Source of the DNA: Flavobacterium gillisiae
GTDB lineage: Bacteria > Bacteroidota > Bacteroidia > Flavobacteriales > Flavobacteriaceae
Length of the DNA: 64,000 bases
NCBI RefSeq assembly: GCF_900107635.1
Contig: NZ_FNRD01000009.1
Location: 62,001-126,000 of the forward strand
Reading direction: 5' to 3'
The notes beneath the pieces are model-generated. The model was not told where the DNA came from. It did not search any database and was given only the letters and a program-made list of their open reading frames with translations. Below, one piece after another: positions 16,132 through 25,959 of the stretch (positions are counted from its first letter, which is position 1; every line of letters starts with the position of its first letter). Both the position numbers and the translations under genes were made by a program.

Positions 16132-16965
16132 CTACAAATCAGTTGGACTAATTCCAAACTTATTTTTAAAGGCTATACTAAAGTTAGACAGGTTGTTATA
16201 TCCAATATCTAAATAAATATCTGAAGCTTTTAATTCTCCAGCTTGCAGCAATTCTTTTGCTTTTTGAAGGCGCTTTTCTTGCAGCCATTTGCCGGGAGCT
16301 TCATTATACTCCGAAGTAAAATGACGTTTGAAAGTCGATAGACTCATATTACATAAAAAGGCGATTTCTTCCAGTTTCAAATTAGAGTGCACATTACTTT
16401 CTACAATATTTTTGAAAGGCGAAACCTCTTTTGAGATTAAGGAATGTAAATAATATTCAAACTCATTGCCGTATTTATTTAATAAATACAGCATGATTTC
16501 TTCAAATTTTAAAACCAGCAAAGCCTCACTGTAACTGTGATTTAAAAAGGTGTCAGACGAAAGAGAGTTTATAAAGGAAGCGATATAATCATCATTTTCA
16601 ATTACAAAATACGGCACCTCTTCCTTGTAAGGCTTCGCATCATTGGTGTATTTACTTAAAAATTCGGTTAGTTTTTTCTCTGAAAAAAAGAAAAGCTTAC
16701 AAAAATAAATAGCTTCCGTGTCGAGTAATTCTGTCCAAAGCCAATTTCCTTTTTTAAGCAGTAAAGATTGCTTACTGTTGACCGCCATAGAGGTATTTGC
16801 AAAATGAACTTGCTTCTTACCCACTTGTAAAAAACTAAACATATTCATGCTTAAATTGACTTTGCTTTTTACTACATCGCTTGTCATTTTAAAATCATAA
16901 ACAAATATATCTCGAGGCGTATCCTTTTTTTGGAAATAAATCTCTGGTATGTTTTCTATCGGCAT
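16132..16965 (-). CDS. AraC family transcriptional regulator
   Basis: A 277-residue regulator. The N-terminal two thirds resembles the AraC_N effector-binding region. The last 100 residues hold a double helix-turn-helix: EEIAFLCNMSLSTFKRHFTS for the first motif and ASDIYLDIGYNNLSNFSIAF for the second, followed by the typical FKNKFGISPTDL end. It lies upstream of the aldehyde dehydrogenase on the same strand, separated by a 212-base AT-rich spacer that could hold its operator. Regulation of that gene is an inference from position; the effector is unknown. Confidence 0.88.
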   Translation of the reverse strand: MPIENIPEIYFQKKDTPRDIFVYDFKMTSDVVKSKVNLSMNMFSFLQVGKKQVHFANTSMAVNSKQSLLLKKGNWLWTELLDTEAIYFCKLFFFSEKKLTEFLSKYTNDAKPYKEEVPYFVIENDDYIASFINSLSSDTFLNHSYSEALLVLKFEEIMLYLLNKYGNEFEYYLHSLISKEVSPFKNIVESNVHSNLKLEEIAFLCNMSLSTFKRHFTSEYNEAPGKWLQEKRLQKAKELLQAGELKASDIYLDIGYNNLSNFSIAFKNKFGISPTDL

Positions 16966-17056
16966 TTGATACTTCTTAAAAGGATTACTGTACTATATAC
17001 TTGACTTTTATTTTTCTAAATTAACAGAACTCGATACGAATGATAGCATCAGCACG

Positions 17057-18001
17057 TTATCGCAACAAATAAGAAACTCCTATCGATCCGTAAAAATATC
17101 CTGTATTGATTTCATTATGTAGTTCTTTACTTCTGTACACAAAGACGTAGGATAAATTTAGATTGTTTTTTCGGTATTTAAAACCAGCCTCACCATTGAA
17201 ACGAACGGGAATTAAATCAAAAGTTATTGGGCTATTATCATTGAAAAGACTTCCTTCTATTGTAGCATCATACATCTGATATTTGATACTGGGAGCAATG
17301 TAAAAATAAAACTCTTGCACTATTTTCTCAGGTTTACGAAAAACGGAGGCTCCGTATAAATTAGAATCATAAATAGGCACTAATTTTTTGAATCCAATAC
17401 GGGTTAAAAAACCAGCGGATATGCCTGTGAAAATAGTCCCCAAATCGGCTTCTGATTGAAAATGAAAATCGACTTTATCACTATTTAGTTTAGGAAGTAA
17501 TTTACTGGAAAACAAAAAATGACTCTGTATTGCTAGCGCATTACTAACTTGGGTCTCCCAGCCGTAGACTCCTTTATAACTGAAAAATTTATGAAATCTT
17601 TTTTGCGTTTCTTCTGCAAAAGAATTTGGCCCCACAAAACCCAATTCGATTCCCCCTTTAAAAACCGTTTCATTATGAAAAAACAATCCTTTTTCTAACC
17701 CTCCAAAAAGATAGCCTGCAAAAGGTCGGTCAATTACCGCTACAGCTCCCTTATTTATAAATTTCGGATTAAAAATGTATTGACCAATTCTAATTTCGAC
17801 AATCTTTTTATTTACTTTCTCATCGTCATTCTTTGTTAAAAAGCGATAAAAAATCTCCATACCATTGGTGTAATACTTATCGTTCTTAGAAGAGGTATAC
17901 AAATCGTTTTCCGTTATCAGACCTATTTCTCTTGTCCTACTTTGTCCTAAAACAATAGTAGTTGCCATAAATAAGAAAATAATATAAGTCTTTTTTGGCA
18001 C
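17057..18001 (-). CDS. Lipid A deacylase LpxR family protein (DUF2219)
   Basis: A 314-residue outer-membrane protein with signal peptide (MPKKTYIIFLFMATTIVLGQ). Family marks of LpxR are present: the ENDLYTSSKNDKYYTNGMEI segment just after the signal, with the Asn-Asp pair and the YTNG, and GPNSFAEETQKRFHKF followed by YGWETQV, carrying the family His. Alternating beta-strands run to the C-terminus, consistent with a barrel. LpxR removes the 3'-acyloxyacyl chain of lipid A. Activity here is inferred from family. It follows mtgA by 3 bases and is probably cotranscribed with it. Confidence 0.8.
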   Translation of the reverse strand: MPKKTYIIFLFMATTIVLGQSRTREIGLITENDLYTSSKNDKYYTNGMEIFYRFLTKNDDEKVNKKIVEIRIGQYIFNPKFINKGAVAVIDRPFAGYLFGGLEKGLFFHNETVFKGGIELGFVGPNSFAEETQKRFHKFFSYKGVYGWETQVSNALAIQSHFLFSSKLLPKLNSDKVDFHFQSEADLGTIFTGISAGFLTRIGFKKLVPIYDSNLYGASVFRKPEKIVQEFYFYIAPSIKYQMYDATIEGSLFNDNSPITFDLIPVRFNGEAGFKYRKNNLNLSYVFVYRSKELHNEINTGYFYGSIGVSYLLR

Positions 18002-18004
18002 GTT

Positions 18005-18748
18005 CTAGTATTTGATTTTCCCTACCGTTCGCATCACTCGCATAATTTTTGTCTTTCTATTATTAATGTATGATGACGAACTAGTTGCTGTGAACTTTCT
18101 AGGATTAGGTAAAATCGCCGCTATTCCAGCAGCTTGAATTGGTGTTAAATCTTTGGCATCTTTTCTATACCAATGTTCAGCCGCAGCTTGAGCACCATAC
18201 ACGCCATTTCCCATTTCGATACTATTTAGATACACTTCCATGATGCGCTCTTTACCCCAGATAAATTCTATAAGAACCGTAAAATACGCTTCTAATCCTT
18301 TCCTGAAATAACTACGTCCCTGCCATAGAAATACGTTTTTGGCAGTTTGTTGCGATATAGTACTTCCTCCTTTTATTTTTCGACCTCGCTCATTACCCTT
18401 GTACGCTTTTTGCATCGCCTTGAAATCAAATCCATTATGAACAAGAAAACTTCCATCTTCACTAGCAATAACGGCTTTCTGTAAGTTGACAGAAATATTC
18501 TCAATAGGCTCCCAATCGTGACTAAATGAATTTTCTTTTTTATCAGAGATGTTTTCCACAGTACGTATCAGCATCAAAGGTGTAAACGGAACGGGAACAA
18601 ATTTATAAAGCACCACAAAAAACAAGGAAATTCCAAAGAACCACAAGACTGCTTTAAACAAGAAACGACTTAGTATATTCATAAAATTGCTGGATTCTTT
18701 TTTTACCGGTTTTTTAATCGGTTTTTTTCGAGTTATTTTTGTTGCCAT
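18005..18748 (-). CDS. mtgA: Monofunctional biosynthetic peptidoglycan transglycosylase
   Basis: A 247-residue family-51 glycosyltransferase that polymerises lipid II into glycan strands. It has a basic N-terminus (MATKITRKKPIKKPVKK), one membrane anchor (FKAVLWFFGISLFFVVLYKF) and GT51 motifs: AVIASEDGSFLVHNGFDF with the catalytic Glu, KGGSTISQQTAKNVFLWQGR, and KERIMEVYLNSIEMGNGVYG. The ATG at 18748 overlaps the stop of the upstream oxidoreductase gene by one base (TAATG). I prefer it to an upstream in-frame start at 18823, which lies inside that gene. Confidence 0.92.
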   Translation of the reverse strand: MATKITRKKPIKKPVKKESSNFMNILSRFLFKAVLWFFGISLFFVVLYKFVPVPFTPLMLIRTVENISDKKENSFSHDWEPIENISVNLQKAVIASEDGSFLVHNGFDFKAMQKAYKGNERGRKIKGGSTISQQTAKNVFLWQGRSYFRKGLEAYFTVLIEFIWGKERIMEVYLNSIEMGNGVYGAQAAAEHWYRKDAKDLTPIQAAGIAAILPNPRKFTATSSSSYINNRKTKIMRVMRTVGKIKY

Positions 18749-19860
18749 TATACTAAATCTGCTAATTCTGTTCCTATTAAACTTCCAATCGCTACTCCCA
18801 TTCCTCCAAGTCTCACGCCACAATAGACATTTTCAGACAATTGTGAAACAATAGGATTCTTGCTATTACCAATACCCATGATTCCGCTCCAACGATGGGC
18901 AATCTCAAATTTTTGATTGGGTAAAATTACTTCTTTTAATAATTGCTCCAACTTATTTTGTACAATTTCTGTTTGTGCAAACTCTGTGGTGTTTTCGGTA
19001 TCAAAATCTAAATTCCGACCGCCACCTAGCAAGATTCGGTCTCCAATGTTTCTAAAATAATAATACCCACGATCCAAATGAAAAGTTCCTTTAATATCAA
19101 GATTTTCAATTGGCTCCGTTATTAACACCTGAGCTCTCGCAGGCTTTACTGCTCCCCCAGTTAATCCATTTGCAAAACCGTTTGTAGCAAATAATACTTT
19201 CTTTGATCTAAAACTAAAATCATTCAATACCACTTCAACATCGTTTCCTTTTTCTAAAAATGCAGTAACCGTCTGCTGATTCAAAATCAATATATTATTT
19301 GACACTGCTTGTTTCAACAACTCCTGCATCATATTTCCAGTATCAATTTGAGCCTCAAACGGATTGAAAATCAAATGTTCTCGAATACCATTAAATCCAA
19401 AACGATCTATTTCTTTAGCAAATACATCCGATCTAAAAAGAGGTTTTAAAATCTCATTTATGAACGGTAATTTATTCATGCAGTCTGCATAGCAACTTTC
19501 ATCTTCCTTTAAAAATAACTCATACCCTCCGAAAGGTTTAAAATCAATCGCTTCATCGCCAAGACGCTTGCGTAACAATCGAAGTCCTTCCCACCTTTTT
19601 GTAACCAGTTGAAAAACTTCTTCCTCCGAATGGGATTTTAAATCATCAATAATTTCAGAAATACTTCCAAAGCACGCAAAACCAGCATTCTTAGTGCTCG
19701 CTCCATGAGGTAACATTCCTTTTTCCAGTACTAGTATTTTACTATCCGGGTATTTTTCGCGCAAGCGTAAAGCAGCATGTAGCCCAACAATTCCGCTACC
19801 TACTACCGTATAATCTACCTTAGTAAACCAGTTTTTTAATTCCCAATAACTTAGTTGCAT
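18748..19860 (-). CDS. FAD-dependent oxidoreductase (DadA/glycine oxidase-like)
   Basis: A 370-residue DAO-family flavoprotein. The N-terminus (MQLSYWELKNWFTKVDYTVV) leads into the FAD motif VVGSGIVGLHAALRLREK and LVLEKGMLPHGASTKNAGFA, which resembles D-amino-acid and glycine oxidase-like enzymes. The C-terminal GIMGIGNSKNPIVSQLSENV and GVRLGGMGVAIGS are the second FAD contact region. The start at 19860 is chosen because the in-frame extension to 19953 is unlike the family. Its stop overlaps the mtgA start by one base. The substrate is not determinable. Confidence 0.82.
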   Translation of the reverse strand: MQLSYWELKNWFTKVDYTVVGSGIVGLHAALRLREKYPDSKILVLEKGMLPHGASTKNAGFACFGSISEIIDDLKSHSEEEVFQLVTKRWEGLRLLRKRLGDEAIDFKPFGGYELFLKEDESCYADCMNKLPFINEILKPLFRSDVFAKEIDRFGFNGIREHLIFNPFEAQIDTGNMMQELLKQAVSNNILILNQQTVTAFLEKGNDVEVVLNDFSFRSKKVLFATNGFANGLTGGAVKPARAQVLITEPIENLDIKGTFHLDRGYYYFRNIGDRILLGGGRNLDFDTENTTEFAQTEIVQNKLEQLLKEVILPNQKFEIAHRWSGIMGIGNSKNPIVSQLSENVYCGVRLGGMGVAIGSLIGTELADLV

Positions 19861-20016
19861 CTGAAAAATTTTTATAAAAATAATATTTTTAGTTTTGTAA
19901 ACGGGTATGAAACACCCTTTTTTACCATAATGATTATTGAAAAGACTTAACATAATCCTCTGATTGTTTTTAGATTATTGTCGTAATTTAGAAGCCTAAA
20001 TTATACCGTTCTTTTT

Positions 20017-21918
20017 ATGAAAAAAATACTTCTTACAACCTTAACAATGATGAGTTTAAGCGCAATGGCCCAAAACGTAATGTCGCCAGAAATCCTATGG
20101 AAACTGGGACGAGTGAGCTCCTTAGGCATTTCTAAAGATACTAAAAATGTAGTTTATAAAGTAACTACCCCTTCTATTGAAGAAAACAAGTCTAGTTCAA
20201 AATTCTACATCATTCCTATAAATGGTGGAACTCCAACTGAAGTTAAAGAAACAAAAACTTTAGTAAAAGATAAAAATATTTCGCCTGACGGCAAATACCT
20301 TGTCTATAACGAAGAGGTAAAAATCAGCAATATTCTTGGGAAAGATTTCTATCCTGACCTAGAAAAATCTGAAGTACAAATCTACGATGGCCTAGACTAC
20401 CGCCACTGGGACACTTGGAACGAAGGGAAATTCAACCATGTCCTTTACAAAGAAAACACAGACGGAGCAGTGGGAACTGACATCATGGGCAAAGAAAATT
20501 TTGACAGTCCACAAAAGCCTTTCGGCGGAGATGAAGATTACATCTGGTCTCCAGATAGTAAAAAAATTCTATACGTAAGTAAGAAAAAGGCGGGAACACA
20601 GTATGCTATTTCTACAAATACCAATATTTATGAATACAGCTTAGAGACTGGATTGACTACTAATAAAACGGAAGACAACCTAGGATATGATGTCGCGCCT
20701 CAATTTTCTCCGTCTGGAAACCTGACTTGGTTACAAATGAAACGCGAAGGCTATGAAGCCGATAAAAACGACATCATTGTTGATTTTAAAGGCATAAAAA
20801 TGAATCTTACCGCTAATTGGGACGGTACTGTTGATAGTTTTCTTTGGAGCAAAGATGGTAGCAAAGTCTATTTTACTGCTGCAATTGATGGAACAAAACA
20901 ACTATTTGAAGTGAATTTTCCTGGAATGACTAGAATTGCAATAAATGTGCAACAAATTACAAAAGGAGATTTTGATGTAAACGACTTGATTGGATTTTCG
21001 GGTAATAGTATTATTGTTACAAGAGCAGATATGAACCATGCTTCGGAGATTTTTTCTTTCGATCTAAAGAAAAACACTTGGAAACAAATCACCAATGTAA
21101 ATTCAGCAATTTACGATTCATTGGCGTTAAGCAAAACAGAAAGAAGATATGTAACCACAACAGACGGCAAGAAAATGTTAGTATGGGTAATTTTACCTCC
21201 AAATTTTGATGCTACAAAAAAATATCCAACACTTTTATATTGCCAAGGAGGTCCGCAAAGTGCGCTGACACAATTCTATTCTTTCCGTTGGAATTTTCAG
21301 TTGATGGCTGCCAATGGCTATATAGTTGTGGCTCCCAATCGTCGTGGAATGCCAGGACATGGAGTAGAATGGAATGAGCAAATCAGTAAAGACTGGGGCG
21401 GACAGGTAATGGACGATTACCTTTCGGCTATTGATGATGTATCTAAAGAAAGTTATGTAGACAAAACTCGTTTAGGTTGCGTCGGGGCAAGTTATGGTGG
21501 CTATTCGGCATTTTATTTAGCTGGAATACACAACAACCGATTTAAAACTTTCATTGCTCATGATGGTGTTTTCAATACACAAAGTATGTTTGGCACGACC
21601 GAGGAAGTTTTCTTTAGCAACTGGGATTTTGGCGGACCATATTGGGAAAAAGATAATGCTACAGCTCAAAAAACCTATACTACATTCAACCCTATTAATT
21701 TAGTAGAAAAATGGAATACTCCAATTTTAATTATTCAAGGAGGAAAAGATTTTAGAGTTCCAATAGGACAAGGTCAAGAAGCTTTTCAAGCTGCGCAACT
21801 TCGTGGTATAAAAAGTAGGTTTCTGTATTTCCCAGAAGAAAATCACTGGGTTCTGAAACCACAGAATGCCCAAGTTTGGCAAAAAGAATTCTTCAAATGG
21901 CTGAAAGAAACCTTATAG
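20017..21918 (+). CDS. S9 family prolyl oligopeptidase/dipeptidyl peptidase
   Basis: A 633-residue exported serine peptidase with signal peptide MKKILLTTLTMMSLSAMAQ. The first 370 residues are beta-propeller repeats (ISPDGKYLVYNEE, WSPDSKKILYVSKK, QFSPSGNLTWLQ, WSKDGSKVYFTA). The C-terminal alpha/beta-hydrolase domain has the nucleophile in GCVGASYGGYSAFYLAG near residue 495, the Asp in IQGGKDFRVPIG near 578, and the His in FPEENHWVLKP near 612. It releases short peptides in the periplasm. Single gene, followed by its own terminator. Confidence 0.92.
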   Translation: MKKILLTTLTMMSLSAMAQNVMSPEILWKLGRVSSLGISKDTKNVVYKVTTPSIEENKSSSKFYIIPINGGTPTEVKETKTLVKDKNISPDGKYLVYNEEVKISNILGKDFYPDLEKSEVQIYDGLDYRHWDTWNEGKFNHVLYKENTDGAVGTDIMGKENFDSPQKPFGGDEDYIWSPDSKKILYVSKKKAGTQYAISTNTNIYEYSLETGLTTNKTEDNLGYDVAPQFSPSGNLTWLQMKREGYEADKNDIIVDFKGIKMNLTANWDGTVDSFLWSKDGSKVYFTAAIDGTKQLFEVNFPGMTRIAINVQQITKGDFDVNDLIGFSGNSIIVTRADMNHASEIFSFDLKKNTWKQITNVNSAIYDSLALSKTERRYVTTTDGKKMLVWVILPPNFDATKKYPTLLYCQGGPQSALTQFYSFRWNFQLMAANGYIVVAPNRRGMPGHGVEWNEQISKDWGGQVMDDYLSAIDDVSKESYVDKTRLGCVGASYGGYSAFYLAGIHNNRFKTFIAHDGVFNTQSMFGTTEEVFFSNWDFGGPYWEKDNATAQKTYTTFNPINLVEKWNTPILIIQGGKDFRVPIGQGQEAFQAAQLRGIKSRFLYFPEENHWVLKPQNAQVWQKEFFKWLKETL

Positions 21919-21934
21919 ATTTACAAGCGGACAT

Positions 21935-21965
21935 AAAAAAACCTCACTGAAAAGTGAGGTTTTTT
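21935..21965. terminator. Bidirectional terminator
   Basis: AAAAAACCTCAC TGAAAA GTGAGGTTTTTT lies between the convergent S9 peptidase and accC genes. The stem is perfect and has A- and T-runs on both sides. Confidence 0.9.
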
Positions 21966-21982
21966 GCTTTTATATATGCTTT

Positions 21983-23329
21983 TTATTCTGGAGCGATCAT
22001 TTTGAACGTATCCATAAAAGCAGTAGTATAATCCCCAGCTATATAACGAGGATCATCCATTAATTGTCTGTGAAAAGGTATTGTAGTTTTAATTCCTTCA
22101 ATTACAAATTCATCTAATGCTCTTCTCATTTTGCTAATCGCTTCTTCTCTAGTTTGAGCAGTAGTAATTAACTTAGCGATCATAGAGTCATAATTAGGCG
22201 GAATTGTATATCCTGAATACACATGAGTATCTAATCGAACTCCGTGTCCTCCTGGCATATGAAGTGTCGTTATTTTTCCTGGAGAAGGTCTAAAATCATT
22301 ATAAGGATCTTCAGCATTAATACGACATTCGATGGCGTGCAACTGAGGCAAATAGTTTTTACCTGAAATAGGCACTCCAGCAGCTACTAAAATTTGCTCA
22401 CGAATCAAGTCATAATCAATAACCTGTTCTGTAATTGGGTGCTCCACCTGAATACGAGTATTCATTTCCATGAAATAGAAATTACGGTGTTTATCAACCA
22501 AAAACTCTACCGTTCCCGCACCTTCATACTTGATGTATTCAGCTGCTTTTACTGCTGCTTCACCCATTTTCAAACGCAATTCGTCTGTCATAAATGGAGA
22601 AGGAGTTTCTTCGGTCAATTTTTGATGGCGTCTTTGTACTGAACAGTCCCTTTCAGAAAGGTGACATGCTTTTCCATATGAATCACCAATAACTTGGATT
22701 TCGATATGACGAGGTTCTTCAATTAGTTTTTCAAGATACATTCCGTCATTCCCAAAAGCAGCGGCAGATTCCTGACGGGCACCGTCCCATGCTTTAAGTA
22801 ATTCTTCTTCTTTCCAAACTGCACGCATTCCTTTTCCACCACCACCAGCGGTTGCTTTCAGCATTACTGGGTAACCAAAAGATCGTGCTAATTCCTGAGC
22901 TTGTTCGAATGACTCTAGAATACCTACTGAACCGGGAACAACTGGCACGCCCGCTTCAATCATTGTGGCTTTTGCAGATGCTTTATCGCCCATTCTGTCT
23001 ATCATTTCTGGAGAAGCTCCAATAAATTTAATCCCGTGTTCCTGACATATTTTTGAAAATTTTGAATTTTCAGAAAGAAACCCATATCCCGGATGTATTG
23101 CATCTGCATTAGTAATTTCTGCAGCGGCAATAATATTTGACATTTTCAAATAGGACAAATTACTTGGAGGTGGTCCTATGCAAACAGCTTCATCAGCAAA
23201 CCTTACGTGTAAACTTTCTACATCAGCAGTAGAATAAACAGCCACCGTTTTAATGCCCATTTCTTTACAAGTTCGAATTACGCGAAGCGCAATTTCCCCT
23301 CTATTTGCAATTAATATTTTTTTAAACAT
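21983..23329 (-). CDS. accC: Acetyl-CoA carboxylase, biotin carboxylase subunit
   Basis: A 448-residue ATP-grasp enzyme that carboxylates the biotin of AccB in the first step of fatty-acid synthesis. Motifs: the N-terminal [37 protein letters not shown], the ATP-binding [15 protein letters not shown], the catalytic [20 protein letters not shown], and [15 protein letters not shown]. Full length. It is the last gene of the pdxA-DUF177-rpmF-fabH-accB-accC group on the minus strand, 91 bases after accB with an inverted repeat between. Confidence 0.97.
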   Translation of the reverse strand: MFKKILIANRGEIALRVIRTCKEMGIKTVAVYSTADVESLHVRFADEAVCIGPPPSNLSYLKMSNIIAAAEITNADAIHPGYGFLSENSKFSKICQEHGIKFIGASPEMIDRMGDKASAKATMIEAGVPVVPGSVGILESFEQAQELARSFGYPVMLKATAGGGGKGMRAVWKEEELLKAWDGARQESAAAFGNDGMYLEKLIEEPRHIEIQVIGDSYGKACHLSERDCSVQRRHQKLTEETPSPFMTDELRLKMGEAAVKAAEYIKYEGAGTVEFLVDKHRNFYFMEMNTRIQVEHPITEQVIDYDLIREQILVAAGVPISGKNYLPQLHAIECRINAEDPYNDFRPSPGKITTLHMPGGHGVRLDTHVYSGYTIPPNYDSMIAKLITTAQTREEAISKMRRALDEFVIEGIKTTIPFHRQLMDDPRYIAGDYTTAFMDTFKMIAPE

Positions 23330-23360
23330 CTTTTTTAAATTTAAAATTTAAATAACATAC

Positions 23361-23401
23361 TTAAAATTCCAAATCTCCTGAATCGGAATTTGGAATTTTA
23401 A
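23361..23401. other. Inverted repeat between accB and accC
   Basis: TTAAAATTCCAAAT and ATTTGGAATTTTAA form a 14-bp perfect stem with a 13-base loop in the accB-accC spacer. There is no T-run matching a strong terminator. It could be an mRNA processing or attenuation hairpin that tunes accC relative to accB. Confidence 0.55.
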
Positions 23402-23420
23402 ATATTGGGATTTAAAAATG

Positions 23421-23900
23421 TTATGATGGATCTACTAAGAATAAAGGTTGGTCAAATTCTACTGGTGACATATCGTCAACCAATATTTTTACAATTTTAC
23501 CAGAAATTTCAGATTCAATTTCGTTAAATAATTTCATTGCTTCAATTACACAAAGAACATCTCCTTTTCCAATAGTGGTACCTACTTCAACAAACATAGG
23601 TTTGTCTGGAGATGGCTTTCTATAAAAAGTTCCAATAATTGGAGATTTTATAGTGATATACTTGTTTTCTTCTACAACAGGAGCTTCTACAACAGCTGCA
23701 ACTGGCGCAACATTTTGAATAGGCATTCCTTGCTGAAGTTGATTGTGAGCAGGTAATTGTTGTACATACGTAGTCTCAGTTGCACTGCCTTCTATAGTTG
23801 TTCTAATGGTGATTTTAACATCATCCATTTCCAATTTAACTTCTGCAACTCCTGAATTTGCTACAAATTTGATTAGGTTCTGAATTTCTTTTAAATCCAT
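23421..23900 (-). CDS. accB: Acetyl-CoA carboxylase biotin carboxyl carrier protein
   Basis: A 159-residue carrier. The N-terminal helix (MDLKEIQNLIKFVANSGVAE) is typical of AccB. A Pro/Ala/Val-rich flexible linker follows (residues 50-80). The C-terminal biotinyl domain contains KSPIIGTFYRKPSPDKP and the biotinylation motif CVIEAMKLFNEIESE (Lys of AMK). Encoded between fabH and accC on the minus strand. Confidence 0.96.
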   Translation of the reverse strand: MDLKEIQNLIKFVANSGVAEVKLEMDDVKITIRTTIEGSATETTYVQQLPAHNQLQQGMPIQNVAPVAAVVEAPVVEENKYITIKSPIIGTFYRKPSPDKPMFVEVGTTIGKGDVLCVIEAMKLFNEIESEISGKIVKILVDDMSPVEFDQPLFLVDPS

Positions 23901-23923
23901 AATTATTTGTTTTTAGTTTAAAT

Positions 23924-24922
23924 TTATTTTTTGTCGTATGCCCATTTTAAATAAACAGATCCCCATGTGAATCCTCCACCAAAAGCGGCAAAGATCACTG
24001 TATCTCCTTTTTTGAATTTATCTTCAAAGTCACTTAGGACTAAAGGCAATGTAGCTGAAGTAGTATTGCCATATCTTTCAATATTCATCAATACCTTAGA
24101 TTCTTCTAAGTTCATTCTACTTGCAGTGGCGTCAATAATTCTTTTATTAGCTTGATGCGGCACTAACCAGTCAACATCTTCATTAGTTAAATTATTTCTT
24201 TTCAAAATTAATTCACTAGCGTCAGCCATGTTAGTCACTGCATATTTAAAAACAGTTTTACCGTCTTGTACAATATTGTGTCTATTCTCTTCTATTGTTT
24301 TAAGAGAAGTAGGATGTAAAGATCCTCCAGCATCAATCTTTAAAAAATCACGACCTACACCGTCACTTCTTAAGTACTCATCCTGTAATCCTAATCCCTC
24401 ATAATTTGGTTCGAATAATACAGCACCTGCTCCATCTCCAAAAATTATACAAGTAGATCGGTCTGTATAGTCTACAATAGAAGACATTTTATCAGCACCG
24501 ATTAACAGTACTTTTTTATATTTTCCAGATTGAATGTATGCTGACGCAACAGACATTCCGTATAGAAAACTGGAACACGCTGCTTGTAGATCAAAACCAA
24601 AAGCGTTTGTAGCTCCAATTTCAGTTGCAACATAAGCCCCTGTAGACGCCACTGGCATATCAGGTGTAGCGGTTGCCATAATCAATAAATCTATTTCTAA
24701 AGGATCGATATTTGCCTTGGCAATTAAATCTTGCGCTGCTTTTATGGCTAAATACGACGTTCCTTTGTCTGCGTCTTTTAGAATTCTTCTTTCTTTAATT
24801 CCTGTTCGAGAAGTGATCCACTCGTCATTTGTATCGACCATAGTTTCCAGAACTTTGTTTGAAAGTACAAAGTCAGGAACATAGGCTCCAACAGCGGTTA
24901 TTGCGGCTGTAATTGTATTCAT
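23924..24922 (-). CDS. fabH: 3-oxoacyl-ACP synthase III (FabH)
   Basis: A 332-residue ketoacyl-ACP synthase III that condenses acetyl-CoA (or a branched starter) with malonyl-ACP. The catalytic triad is visible: Cys in DLQAACSSFLYGMSVA near residue 112, His in DWLVPHQANKRIID, and Asn in IERYGNTTSATLPLVL. The N-terminus AAITAVGAYVPDFVLSN is standard. I chose the ATG at 24922, because the in-frame extension to 24955 (MSLFEKKYS) has no counterpart in the family. It is followed by accB and accC. Confidence 0.95.
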   Translation of the reverse strand: MNTITAAITAVGAYVPDFVLSNKVLETMVDTNDEWITSRTGIKERRILKDADKGTSYLAIKAAQDLIAKANIDPLEIDLLIMATATPDMPVASTGAYVATEIGATNAFGFDLQAACSSFLYGMSVASAYIQSGKYKKVLLIGADKMSSIVDYTDRSTCIIFGDGAGAVLFEPNYEGLGLQDEYLRSDGVGRDFLKIDAGGSLHPTSLKTIEENRHNIVQDGKTVFKYAVTNMADASELILKRNNLTNEDVDWLVPHQANKRIIDATASRMNLEESKVLMNIERYGNTTSATLPLVLSDFEDKFKKGDTVIFAAFGGGFTWGSVYLKWAYDKK

Positions 24923-25046
24923 GGTATTTGAATATTTTTTTTCAAATAATGACATCTGAAAAAACGATTAAAAGAGTTGAAAATTACAAAAAAATATCTA
25001 AACCTCTTGTTTTAGGACTTCTTATTTAATGAAAATTATAAACAAC

Positions 25047-25072
25047 AAAAAAACTCTCACGATGTGAGAGTT
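25047..25072 (-). terminator. Terminator after rpmF
   Basis: AACTCTCAC GAT GTGAGAGTT, with a T7 run when read on the minus strand, 27 bases beyond the rpmF stop. It can separate the ribosomal/DUF177 part from fabH-accB-accC. Confidence 0.8.
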
Positions 25073-25098
25073 CCAATATCATTTAAAAAAAAAATGCA

Positions 25099-25293
25099 TT
25101 AAGCAACAGCTACAGACTTATCTATAACAACTTGCCCTCTGTAATACATTTTCCCTTCATGCCAGTAGGCTCTGTGGTATAAATGCGCTTCACCCGTAAT
25201 TGGGCAAGTAGCGATTTGTGCTACAGTAGCTTTATAATGTGTTCTTCTCTTATCTCTTCTTGTTTTGGAGATTTTTCTCTTAGGATGTGCCAT
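25099..25293 (-). CDS. rpmF: 50S ribosomal protein L32
   Basis: A 64-residue ribosomal protein. It starts [20 protein letters not shown], the standard L32 N-terminus, with a short [21 protein letters not shown]-terminal region. It has the usual zinc-free Bacteroidota look: one Cys in [10 protein letters not shown]. It is directly downstream of the DUF177 gene, a widely conserved pairing. Confidence 0.97.
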   Translation of the reverse strand: MAHPKRKISKTRRDKRRTHYKATVAQIATCPITGEAHLYHRAYWHEGKMYYRGQVVIDKSVAVA

Positions 25294-25302
25294 TTTACTA
25301 TA

Positions 25303-25875
25303 TTATTTATCCGTTAATAGTTGCTTTAATTTGTCCCAACGCGGGTCAATATTCTCTTCTTTATCTTGTATTGTATCTTCTTCAACCTGTTCTTCATTCT
25401 CTTCCTTATGTTCTTCCAGAACCAATTCCTTTAGCCTTTCAAGAGCTTCCGTTTTTAAACTTCCGTCTTGTACACCTGGATGAACCCGTCTTAAAGGTAC
25501 AGAAAGCGCAATCATTTCATATATATACTGAGCAACATCTATCTCAAATTCTCCAAATGGCAGAATCAGCAATTCCTCATTATCATTGTTATATACATCA
25601 CCAAAACGAACTATTAATTTCATTTGCCCTTCTATTGGCAAATCAAAATCTTCACTCGTTAGATCACAAGGTACATTTACTGTCCCTTCGTGCTTGAAAA
25701 TCAATTCTAGCATCGTGCTTTTCTTCTCTAAAACTACATTTACTTTGATGTTTGAATTTTCAAATTCATCATAATCAAAGATTTCAAAGAACGCATTACT
25801 TATTTGATATTCAAAATGATGTTTTCCTAGCTTTAATCCCACAAATGGAATTAAATATTGTTTAGTCTTATTCAT
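25303..25875 (-). CDS. DUF177/YceD family protein
   Basis: A 190-residue acidic protein of the YceD/DUF177 family, linked to 23S rRNA accumulation and encoded next to rpmF in many bacteria. The core has the VNVPCDLTSEDFDLPIEGQM Cys-containing segment. The later LPFGEFEIDVAQYIYEMIAL and ALSVPLRRVHPG are family hallmarks. The C-terminus is strongly acidic (EEHKEENEEQVEEDTIQDKE) before DPRWDKLKQLL. I chose ATG 25875 (MNKTKQYLIPF) over the in-frame start at 25911. It lies 9 bases upstream of rpmF. Confidence 0.9.
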   Translation of the reverse strand: MNKTKQYLIPFVGLKLGKHHFEYQISNAFFEIFDYDEFENSNIKVNVVLEKKSTMLELIFKHEGTVNVPCDLTSEDFDLPIEGQMKLIVRFGDVYNNDNEELLILPFGEFEIDVAQYIYEMIALSVPLRRVHPGVQDGSLKTEALERLKELVLEEHKEENEEQVEEDTIQDKEENIDPRWDKLKQLLTDK

Positions 25876-25959
25876 TTCAACAAAATTTTGCCCCAAACTT
25901 CGGGAGTGCAAAGATATAAAATTATTACAAATCTAATAACGTTATTTATCTTTTTTTAT